Notes: a model not told the origin generated them from the letters alone. Shown: positions 1 to 5,768, numbered from the stretch's first letter. The stretch is 6,567 nt of DNA from Candidatus Tayloriibacteriota bacterium (GCA_026395095.1 JAPLZI010000062.1:1169-7735); one strand, 5' to 3'. Numbers and translations are program-made.

Positions 1-930
1 ATCCTTTCCCCGCGTCATTACACAAAGGAGATATGGATGTGTGGAATAATATATAATGCCACAATCATGCAGTTCATGAATGACCGTCTTATCGGCACCT
101 TGCAAAGCACCTGTTTCGCCGAATTTATGAGAAACCTTCGTGCCAGATGGCACACCGGCAACAATACCATCCATAAAATCAGTTTTAGACAGGAAATCCA
201 ATGCCTGTTCGGACAGATTCCATTGGAAGAGGGTCGAGTTGTAAAGTGCCCTGAAGACAGACGAATACGACTTCACAGACATAAAATCAGTTGACGTAGC
301 CGATTTGAATGAAGGCAATCTGAATATCGTATACACCAAACCAAAAGTATTGTTAATCTCTTTGTCCTCCATGAGAGCCGCACTCGAAGCATTATCGGAA
401 TATATTATCATGCTGTTGACGAGATCCTGCACGCTGTAGTAACCAGCAGAAACCTTGTCATTCGGCCTATAGAATTTGGTGGAATCATCAGGCTTGTAAT
501 ATATTTTCTTTTGAAGAAAATCCGGATTTGTTTCAGCGATCTTCAGAGCGGCCATGAGAACGACAACCTTAAGCATTGAAACAGGCGTGTATGTATCATC
601 TTCATTGATTCCGGTCCAACGCCCAGTATTAAGATCCCTGAAATATACAGAAACCGACGAGGCATCACCATCCGTTAGAGATTTTGAGATTGATTTGTTG
701 AGACCACGAACCAAAACATTTAGGTCCGGTGAGGTGTCCTTGTCATTATTTGCAAAAAGGAGCGGATTAATAAACTGATACGCCTTGATATCGGCCCGTA
801 TCTGATTCGGTGCAATCGATGCAACCGAAATTTGTCTATTTTTAAGAAGCCAGCCCACGAATCCGCCAGCCAAGAAAATAACGGCGACTGTGCTTAGGAA
901 TCGAATCTTATTTTCACGCCAATTAGTCAT
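1..930 (-). CDS. Membrane-anchored class A beta-lactamase-fold serine hydrolase (3' partial)
   Basis: An open frame of 310 codons starts at ATG 930-928 and runs off the left edge without a stop. Residues 10-28 form one hydrophobic segment after a short basic N-terminus, so it is probably a signal anchor with an extracytoplasmic enzyme domain. The catalytic tetrad SMLK (S118-K121) fits SxxK. SDN at 178-180, in the context IIYSDNASSAAL, is the second motif. The third motif is KFG (269-271) where KTG is expected. It is followed by a block (HDCGIIYY, 288-295) typical of the beta-lactamase2 family (PF13354) in Patescibacteria. I see no convincing omega-loop ExxLN, so the deacylating glutamate of true class A beta-lactamases may be absent. 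That points to a peptidoglycan-acting or penicillin-binding role rather than drug hydrolysis. The fold assignment is strong; substrate and physiological role are inferred. It is separated from the tRNA-Gln by an AT-rich spacer and has its own promoter candidate. Confidence 0.85.
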   Translation of the reverse strand, partial: MTNWRENKIRFLSTVAVIFLAGGFVGWLLKNRQISVASIAPNQIRADIKAYQFINPLLFANNDKDTSPDLNVLVRGLNKSISKSLTDGDASSVSVYFRDLNTGRWTGINEDDTYTPVSMLKVVVLMAALKIAETNPDFLQKKIYYKPDDSTKFYRPNDKVSAGYYSVQDLVNSMIIYSDNASSAALMEDKEINNTFGLVYTIFRLPSFKSATSTDFMSVKSYSSVFRALYNSTLFQWNLSEQALDFLSKTDFMDGIVAGVPSGTKVSHKFGETGALQGADKTVIHELHDCGIIYYSTHPYLLCVMTRGKD

Positions 931-1158
931 GGCTTTCGGAGACCTGTATTATATCAGAGTTTAGGATAATTTTCTTCCTTCATTCGCCAATTTATTTCGA
1001 AGGAAATAGAGTATTTGTTATCAATATTCCACCTAGAAAATCTAAAAAATAAGAACTGGAATTTATTATCCGAAATCTTACCAAATCCGAATCTATTTAG
1101 AGTTAATTCTATGTCTATAACCATAAATTAAATATATCATGTCATAAGTTAAAAATCG
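931..1158. other. AT-rich intergenic spacer
   Basis: This 228-base stretch between the tRNA-Gln 3' end and the beta-lactamase-fold gene has no credible reading frame. It is visibly richer in A+T than the flanking genes, especially at 1010-1158. It contains the promoter noted at 941-956. On the minus strand a run of five T (1155-1151) follows three bases after the tRNA CCA and could help end tRNA transcription, but I find no GC-rich hairpin before it apart from the tRNA itself. A small perfect 6-bp AT-rich stem with a GAAG loop sits at 993-1008. Confidence 0.6.
941..956 (-). promoter_or_regulatory. Extended -10 promoter for the beta-lactamase-fold gene
   Basis: On the minus strand TATAAT occupies 953-948 and is preceded by TG plus one base (TGATATAAT), an extended -10 element. 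A start site about 7 bases downstream would fall near 941, giving a leader of only about 10 bases before the ATG at 930. At 17-base spacing the -35 position reads AAGAAA, a poor match, which is common with extended -10 promoters. No Shine-Dalgarno sequence lies in the short leader. Confidence 0.5.
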
Positions 1159-1234
1159 TGGCTGGGGGGCTAGGCTTCGAACCTAGAGTCTTCTGCTTCA
1201 AAGGCAGACGTGTTACCAATTACACCACCCCCCA
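1159..1234 (-). tRNA. tRNA-Gln (anticodon UUG), CCA encoded
   Basis: The minus strand folds into a complete 76-base cloverleaf. It has a 7-bp acceptor stem (TGGGGGG/CCCCCCA), T8-G9, a perfect 4-bp D stem (GTGT/ACAC) with GG in the loop, a 5-bp anticodon stem (TCTGC/GCAGA), a 5-base variable loop, a 5-bp T stem (CTAGG/CCTAG) with TTCGAAG loop, a G discriminator and an encoded CCA. The anticodon TTG at 1201-1199 reads CAA for glutamine. The U1-A72 first pair is the weak pair expected of bacterial tRNA-Gln. Its first 15 bases are also the last four sense codons and stop of the upstream HTH/LAGLIDADG-like gene, so co-transcription and RNase P release are likely. No separate promoter is evident. 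Confidence 0.97.
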
Positions 1235-1906
1235 ATTACTGCATATTGCCCGCACATACCCTTCCATTTGCCGGAGCAAATCCGAACTTGACTTAACTTT
1301 TATTCGCAATGTTCCGTGATATTCTTTCTTATGCGAATTACTATTACTTCTAACACTGTGCTTTAAATATATCCTAAAACTCGTTTTAGGCAATTCGAGG
1401 ATATCGCTCCAGTACTCTACAATCGATTCTGATTCCCTTACTCTATCATTATGTATATATAATTCACAATAGATCCTATCCTTAAAGACCATAAAGTTGT
1501 ACTCAAGGAACCTTATGAATGCAAGAATCATCCTCGGTTCCTCGTTTGTAAACACCACTCCACTACCTGGTCGATTAGCACTTTCCTTAGAACCTTCCGC
1601 CCAATACAATGCTATTCCAAGAACGAGCAAATCCCTCATCGAAAGTTCACCAAAATTTTTCTTGACACCAGCGTATATCTCATCCTGATCGAGTATTCTC
1701 TTATCATGTCTTGCCCTTGCACCTTTTCTTTGCCCTTCAATTCTCTTCTCTGTAATTCTTTGGATTTGTGGCTGAGCCAAACCCTCATTTTTAAGCCAGA
1801 CACCAAGTGTCGACTTTGCAACAGAGATTTCCTGAAGAATCTCGCTGTATGATTTACCTTCTCTCCTTAATCGGAGGGCTATTTGTCTTTCTAAAATTTT
1901 ACTCAC
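1220..1906 (-). CDS. HTH + LAGLIDADG-like protein ending inside tRNA-Gln
   Basis: A 228-residue protein of unproven function. Residues 9-40 (RREGKSYSEILQEISVAKS and following) form a helix-turn-helix of the resolvase/Hin-like or HTH_38 style, followed by a basic linker (45-70) fit for DNA contact. Residues 93-105 (LLVLGIALYWAEG) resemble a LAGLIDADG helix with Glu in place of the usual catalytic Asp. They are followed by 'FTNEEP...ILAFIRFL' (119-134), the typical next strand and helix of that fold. The C-terminal part has a second 'GTLRIKV...LLRQMEGYV' element. Families of this layout are common in Patescibacteria and archaea and resemble degenerate homing endonucleases or WhiA-like DNA binders; nuclease activity is not established. 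Start is GTG 1906-1904, 22 bases after dnaX ends. TATAAT lies just upstream and there is no ribosome site. Residues W225 to V228 and the TAA stop are encoded by the tRNA gene. Confidence 0.8.
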   Translation of the reverse strand: MSKILERQIALRLRREGKSYSEILQEISVAKSTLGVWLKNEGLAQPQIQRITEKRIEGQRKGARARHDKRILDQDEIYAGVKKNFGELSMRDLLVLGIALYWAEGSKESANRPGSGVVFTNEEPRMILAFIRFLEYNFMVFKDRIYCELYIHNDRVRESESIVEYWSDILELPKTSFRIYLKHSVRSNSNSHKKEYHGTLRIKVKSSSDLLRQMEGYVRAICSNWGVV

Positions 1907-1943
1907 ACACTAATTATACCATCCATGTTAGACGATCCCGCAA
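1906..1943 (-). promoter_or_regulatory. Promoter of the HTH/LAGLIDADG-like gene, possibly leaderless
   Basis: A perfect TATAAT sits at 1918-1913 on the minus strand, in the 22-base gap after dnaX. Only six bases separate it from the GTG start at 1906, so a normal start site would fall on or next to the start codon and give a leaderless message. A weak -35 candidate TTGCGG (1943-1938, 19-base spacing) lies inside the 3' end of dnaX. The promoter could also drive the downstream tRNA-Gln. Confidence 0.5.
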
Positions 1944-2950
1944 ATTTTCACTACGGCGAGCTCGAGCGGCAACTCCGCTATGCGTGCGCGGCCGACACCA
2001 TCGGCAGCTTCCAAGAGTACAACAAGCGTGGATGGTGTCAATGAATTCTTGCCGGCTTGCGCTGCTATAAATTCCCAATCATCCGGTGAAACCCTGTCCC
2101 TGACCGAGGCTTCAGACGATTTCGAATGTTGAACCAGGAGAATGAAACGCATCTTCTCTAGAATAAGCGTTGTGAAGGTCGTCATGGATACTCCGCCTTT
2201 TTCTGCTTCGGTGATCGCCTTTAGCGCTACATCCTCTTTTTTGTCGATCAATGATTCAATGAACTGATTGACTAAACCCGCCCTAGGCGCTCCAGTGATT
2301 GCCTCTACCTCCTCCCTAGTAATTTTTTTATCTGCCGAGGCAGCAATGACTTTTTCGAGCGTTCCCAGTGCATCGCGGAATGAACCGTCACCGAGAAGGG
2401 CGATAAGATCAGCTGCACCTGCGTCCACTTCATAATCCTCCTTCTTAGCAACGAGCGTAACTTGTTTCCTGATTATCTCTCGCGACGGCTTGCGGAACAC
2501 AAATGTTTGGCAACGCGACACTATCGTCTCTGGTACCTTGTCCAGCTCCGTAGTCGCCAAAATGAAGATCACATGCTTCGGCGGCTCCTCAAGGGTTTTC
2601 AGAAGCGCATTCCAGGCATCCTTCGAAAGCATATGCACCTCGTCGATGATATAAACCTTGAATGGTGAGGAGAACGGCAACACTGATACATGTTCGCGAA
2701 GCTGACGGATATCATCTATGCCACGGTTCGAAGCCGCATCTATCTCATAGGTATCGTCTCCTGCCGTCTTTATTTCCCGGGCAAAAATACGAGCAACAGT
2801 TGTTTTGCCCGTACCACGAGAACCAGAAAATAGGTACGCATGGGAGATTCTTCCATTGGCAATCGCATCCTTGAGCCCCTCAATGATATGATCCTGACCC
2901 ATTACTTCAGGCCATTTCTGCGGGCGATATGTGCGGTATAAGACAGTCAT
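1928..2950 (-). CDS. dnaX: DNA polymerase III subunit gamma (short DnaX)
   Basis: The clamp-loader ATPase of the replicative polymerase, 340 residues. It opens with the DnaX signature YRTYRPQ and has Walker A GSRGTGKTT (43-51), Walker B IIDEVH (101-106), sensor 1 ATTE (132-135), the SRC arginine-finger motif (145-147) and sensor 2 GSFRDAL (189-195). Domain III, the pentamer collar, spans about 215-340. The C-terminal tau domains IV and V, which bind helicase and polymerase, are absent, so this is a gamma-only protein. The four-cysteine zinc module normally found between the Walker A helix and 'EIDAASNRG' (69-77) is missing; only about 10 residues (59-68) bridge the gap. Start is ATG 2950, 7 bases after the dus stop, without a Shine-Dalgarno motif, so it is probably translated from the same message. 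Its end overlaps the promoter region of the next gene. Confidence 0.95.
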   Translation of the reverse strand: MTVLYRTYRPQKWPEVMGQDHIIEGLKDAIANGRISHAYLFSGSRGTGKTTVARIFAREIKTAGDDTYEIDAASNRGIDDIRQLREHVSVLPFSSPFKVYIIDEVHMLSKDAWNALLKTLEEPPKHVIFILATTELDKVPETIVSRCQTFVFRKPSREIIRKQVTLVAKKEDYEVDAGAADLIALLGDGSFRDALGTLEKVIAASADKKITREEVEAITGAPRAGLVNQFIESLIDKKEDVALKAITEAEKGGVSMTTFTTLILEKMRFILLVQHSKSSEASVRDRVSPDDWEFIAAQAGKNSLTPSTLVVLLEAADGVGRARIAELPLELAVVKICGIV

Positions 2951-2957
2951 GATGAGG

Positions 2958-3815
2958 TTATTTTAGCACAGCTTTAATATATCTTTTAACTACTAACTCA
3001 ACTTCCCTAGCCGTTTCTGTTTTCATAAGTTTAGCACGCAACTCTTTTGCTCCATCCCAACCATTCACATAGGCTTTGAAATGCTTGCGCATAACGGCAA
3101 AATTTTTCAGTCGCTTGCGTCCACCGAAGGTTTTCTCAAAGAGTTTTGCGTGTTCAACTAGGATTTTCAGGCGTTCCTCTGGTGTTCTTACTCGCGACTT
3201 CTTCTCGAAGAACCACGGTTTACCGAAAATTCCACGACCAATCATAATTCCGTCACAACCGTATTTATTTACTTTAGCTCTGGCGTCCTCCATTGATTCC
3301 ACATCGCCGTTGCCGATAATTAGCGTGGAGGGACTGATCATGTTTCGCAAACTAATTATTTCCGGCATGAGCTCCCAATGAGCCGGTACATCTGACATTT
3401 CTTTTCGGGTCCGCAAATGCACCGTTAAAGCTGGAATTTTTTGTTCAAGAAGAAGTTTGATCCAATCGAGGTCAACCTTGTTATAACCAATCCGGGTCTT
3501 TATACTAATAGGAATATTATTACCAACTCCTTCCCGTGCCGCATTCAAAACTGCAATTGCCATATTTGGATTTTTGATCATTGCCGAACCACCTCCCTGC
3601 TTCTCAACAGCGCGATCAGGACAGCCCATGTTTATATCAAGCCCGTCAAACCCGAGTTCAGCAATTAGTTTTGATGCCTTCAACATCGCTTCCTGATGCC
3701 CTGTAAAAAGTTGTGCAATTATCGGTCTCTCTTTAGAAGAATATTTGAGATCTGTCAATAAATTTTTACGGCCAACCGATACGAGACCGTCCGCCGAAAC
3801 AAATTCCGTCCACAT
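2958..3815 (-). CDS. dus: tRNA-dihydrouridine synthase (DusB/NifR3 type), main body lacking its N-terminus
   Basis: A flavoenzyme family that reduces uridine to dihydrouridine in tRNA D-loops using NADPH and FMN. The open part gives 285 residues from ATG 3815. These include the DINMGCPD block with catalytic Cys65, the TIM-barrel lysine in IKTRIG (105-110), the FMN-contacting His133 in TVHLRTR, IIGNGDV (166-172) and MIGRGIFGKPW (191-201). The C-terminal helical domain follows to the TAA at 2958. The codon used as start here (MWTEFVSADG) is internal in normal family members, which carry about 40 residues before it, including the APM-x-VTD segment that helps form the FMN site. That segment exists immediately upstream but in another frame (3821-3895). 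As written, the gene is either broken or carries an assembly deletion. A protein started at 3815 would lack the first barrel strand and is unlikely to be active. The dnaX start follows 7 bases downstream. Confidence 0.88.
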   Translation of the reverse strand: MWTEFVSADGLVSVGRKNLLTDLKYSSKERPIIAQLFTGHQEAMLKASKLIAELGFDGLDINMGCPDRAVEKQGGGSAMIKNPNMAIAVLNAAREGVGNNIPISIKTRIGYNKVDLDWIKLLLEQKIPALTVHLRTRKEMSDVPAHWELMPEIISLRNMISPSTLIIGNGDVESMEDARAKVNKYGCDGIMIGRGIFGKPWFFEKKSRVRTPEERLKILVEHAKLFEKTFGGRKRLKNFAVMRKHFKAYVNGWDGAKELRAKLMKTETAREVELVVKRYIKAVLK

Positions 3816-3820
3816 CCAGA

Positions 3821-3895
3821 ATCCGTCACATTCGCCATTGGCGCCATGACGAATATCGGCTTGCCCGCTTTCTTCAGTTTGCTCCAGAAATTCAT
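3821..3895 (-). pseudogene. dus: Displaced 5' end of dus, out of frame with the main body
   Basis: From ATG 3895 the minus strand reads MNFWSKLKKAGKP followed by IFVMAPMANVTD, 25 codons. This is the expected Dus N-terminus: the first beta strand and the APM motif lining the FMN site. After the final Asp (3823-3821) only five bases, TCTGG, separate it from the ATG of MWTEFVSADG at 3815. Relatives normally have about 15 residues there (of the AFRRIIAKYGKPDV kind). So about 40 bases seem lost, a number not divisible by three. Read straight on, this frame leaves the Dus sequence and stops at a TGA soon after. The ATG lies 14 bases after the stop of the carboxypeptidase gene, the natural operon position for the dus start. 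Confidence 0.8.
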
Positions 3896-3909
3896 TGACA
3901 CAATCTATA

Positions 3910-4833
3910 TTATTTGACTTTATTTATCAAACGCACCACATCCTCATCGCGATTGTCGCTTCCAAGAACAACAACTGCATAAACCTCCTTGTCGTAACCA
4001 AGTCTAAAAAGTGAAACGGATGTACGGCCCGCTTCGTCCGTGTATCCATTCTTGCCACCCATATAGTACGACCAGGACAAGAAATGAGTAGGATTCACCC
4101 AGGTATGATTGCGAACAGTTTTAGATTTGAGCGTAGTGATCTCTAGAAGGCTCGGGTCACTCCTCCTTATCCAATCTATTATTATGGCCAGGTCAGTCGC
4201 AGTCGATACATTCGCCTTGGACAACCCTGATGGATCCGCGAAATACGTCCTATATGCGCCTATGGACTGGACAAAATCATTCATTACTCTTATGAATTTC
4301 GTCCGGCCGTATTTCCTAGCAAAGGCTTCGGCGGCGTCATTTGACGAAACCATCATGAGCGGATACATGAGATCAGATGCCGTGAATATCTCGCCGGCCC
4401 GAAAGCCTGCCGTATTGCCGAATGTTGAAATTATTTGTGGAGTTATCTCTATCCTTGTATCAGCTTGGATCATCCGTCTAGCAACAACAGCAGTCACGAG
4501 CTTCGTGAGTGATGCAACTGGACGCAGACGGGTCGCATCATATTCCGTCCACACTGAATCAGTCGATAAATTCTTCACTATGTAGGCATCGGCAGTTATT
4601 CTGTCTCCGTTGTTTCTGGGCAGATTCTCAATTGCAGAATTTATGACACCTTCTTCTTCGTTAGCAGTATAGCGAATAACCTTCCTAAGACCGTCAGTTA
4701 CAACGGCATCCGGATCATCTGATTTATTCAGACCTGCAATCTTATTATTGACCTGTCCAAACCCCCAAACCAAAATTATCCCCAGAAAAATCAGGACCAA
4801 GCCGCCGAAAAGTACGGAAAAAAACTGCTTCAT
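3910..4833 (-). CDS. Membrane-anchored D-alanyl-D-alanine carboxypeptidase-like protein (peptidase S11 family)
   Basis: A 307-residue low-molecular-weight penicillin-binding protein that probably trims peptidoglycan stem peptides outside the membrane. One hydrophobic segment (3-24) with no clear cleavage site suggests a signal anchor; a linker follows, and the enzyme domain begins near residue 80. S11 motifs are SLTK (S108-K111) with the nucleophile serine and the general-base lysine, SSN (163-165), and the family block FADPSGLS (198-205). The third motif, usually KTG, reads KNG (261-263) within GGKNGYTDEAGRTSV; the rest of that strand is normal. The usual C-terminal beta domain of DacA-type enzymes is absent. 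The ATG (4833-4831) overlaps the TGA of the FtsQ-like gene (4832-4830) as ATGA, so translation is probably coupled. Cell wall partner genes next door support the role; activity with Asn in place of Thr is inferred, not shown. Confidence 0.88.
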   Translation of the reverse strand: MKQFFSVLFGGLVLIFLGIILVWGFGQVNNKIAGLNKSDDPDAVVTDGLRKVIRYTANEEEGVINSAIENLPRNNGDRITADAYIVKNLSTDSVWTEYDATRLRPVASLTKLVTAVVARRMIQADTRIEITPQIISTFGNTAGFRAGEIFTASDLMYPLMMVSSNDAAEAFARKYGRTKFIRVMNDFVQSIGAYRTYFADPSGLSKANVSTATDLAIIIDWIRRSDPSLLEITTLKSKTVRNHTWVNPTHFLSWSYYMGGKNGYTDEAGRTSVSLFRLGYDKEVYAVVVLGSDNRDEDVVRLINKVK

Positions 4834-5729
4834 CTAGGTCCGGTGCTGGATTCAGAGCCTTCGATTGGCCGTGAATAAACATTCGGCGGATATTGGAGCT
4901 TGATCTCACTCCATTCTAGCTTGGTGCCTTTTGTCCTGGCATCGCCGGTTACTTTCGACCAGAATGCAATCAGATTATCCTTTTCAACATCTAGATTGAC
5001 ACGATCATCCATCTGTATAACCACGATCGACGAACCTGAGGGATTATCCGCATACAACTCATAATCATGCCCGCCTTTTATGAGAGTCGCTTGCACATTT
5101 ATGCCGGCATACTTCAGATTGTTGATAAGCGATTGTAAAATCCTAAACTTCGCAGTGCTCGTAGCGTAAGTACCCAATAATTCTTTTCCGGCTAGATCTG
5201 GAATGTAGTATTGATTGTATGTATTTTGATCAGACTCTTTTCGCAATCTGAATATCAGACCAGTACTATCGGTGACATAACATTTATCGCTTTGCGACAA
5301 ACTGTTCGAGGATAGATCTGGCAGATCAGCACAGACTATCGCATCGGGTGTTTTTTCGGACACAGAGATCGACAGTGTGTTTAGACTGCTATGCCCCACA
5401 TTCACATTGCTGACACTCGGTGATGAGGAAGCAATCCATTTTGATATCGCATTCCTAGGATATATGAGAGTATTCGCTTTTGAAAAAATGCCTAGGTATG
5501 TCCCATCGATTGCTTTTGACGCGGCGGCATTCATGACCGGAGTAAGAGACGGGTCTGCACCATAAACCTCAATATTAGTGATAGATAATGCCGGCAGGAA
5601 CGAAAGCTCCGAAAAAGTAACCAGCCATGAGGTTATAGCCAGCGCCCCAGAAACCACCCCTATTATCATGCGCCTTCGGCGCCTTTCGGTAAAAGATTTT
5701 GACTGGCGTGAATGTTGGTTGAATCGCAT
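4830..5729 (-). CDS. ftsQ: FtsQ/DivIB-like POTRA-domain cell division protein
   Basis: About 299 residues from ATG 5729. A TTG at 5741 would add four residues; neither has a convincing ribosome site, and I prefer the ATG. The protein has a short polar N-terminus, a run of five arginines, one transmembrane helix (about residues 21-40 from the ATG) and then a long extracytoplasmic part. That is the bitopic layout of FtsQ/DivIB, which links FtsL/FtsB to septal wall synthesis. Just after the helix, LSITNIEVYGADPS opens a POTRA-like domain of about 80 residues ending near ISVSEKTPDAIVC. A later CYVTDSTGLIF block matches the 'D..G..f' element at the start of the FtsQ beta domain. The remainder is poorly conserved. 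The TGA stop overlaps the start of the carboxypeptidase gene by four bases, linking two envelope functions. The assignment rests on architecture and short motifs, not overall identity. Confidence 0.7.
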   Translation of the reverse strand: MRFNQHSRQSKSFTERRRRRMIIGVVSGALAITSWLVTFSELSFLPALSITNIEVYGADPSLTPVMNAAASKAIDGTYLGIFSKANTLIYPRNAISKWIASSSPSVSNVNVGHSSLNTLSISVSEKTPDAIVCADLPDLSSNSLSQSDKCYVTDSTGLIFRLRKESDQNTYNQYYIPDLAGKELLGTYATSTAKFRILQSLINNLKYAGINVQATLIKGGHDYELYADNPSGSSIVVIQMDDRVNLDVEKDNLIAFWSKVTGDARTKGTKLEWSEIKLQYPPNVYSRPIEGSESSTGPR

Positions 5730-5742
5730 ATTCAGCTTCAAT

Positions 5743-5768
5743 TTTATCTAGCTTGTTTACCTAGCTTG
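5743..5768. repeat. Tandem 13-bp repeat in the serS-ftsQ gap
   Basis: Two head-to-tail 13-base units, TTTATCTAGCTTG (5743-5755) and TTTACCTAGCTTG (5756-5768), differ at one position. On the coding strand they read CAAGCTAGGTAAA then CAAGCTAGATAAA. They fill most of the 42-base gap between the serS stop and the ftsQ-like start. Function is unknown; a simple slippage duplication is sufficient to explain them. Confidence 0.6.

Noticed and set aside
37..294. Plus-strand open frame of 85 codons
   Set aside because: It lies opposite the beta-lactamase-fold gene, whose minus-strand frame has clear SxxK and SDN motifs. The plus-strand protein has no recognisable features.
1..930. Calling this an antibiotic-resistance beta-lactamase
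   Set aside because: The third motif is KFG, the omega-loop glutamate is not evident and the protein is membrane-anchored; the fold alone does not show drug hydrolysis.
993..1008. Perfect 6-bp stem with GAAG loop as a terminator
   Set aside because: The stem is almost all A-T and no T-run follows on either strand at the right place; chance in AT-rich sequence is enough.
1235..1290. Separate promoter for tRNA-Gln inside the HTH gene
   Set aside because: Only weak -10-like matches (such as CAATAT) with poor -35 partners are present; co-transcription with the upstream gene is simpler.
1636..1821. Second minus-strand frame inside the HTH/LAGLIDADG-like gene
   Set aside because: It lies entirely within the HTH gene in another frame, and it is the HTH frame that carries the recognisable domains.
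3800..3895. Programmed frameshift joining the two parts of dus
   Set aside because: No slippery site is visible and about 15 family residues are missing outright, which slippage could not restore.
4109..4585. Plus-strand open frame of 158 codons
   Set aside because: It is antisense to the S11 carboxypeptidase-like gene, which carries complete family motifs. The long shadow is a by-product of codon choice.
4830..4832. UGA recoding (UGA as Gly, as in some Patescibacteria)
   Set aside because: TGA is the stop of the ftsQ-like gene at a typical ATGA junction, and no conserved gene contains an internal in-frame TGA.
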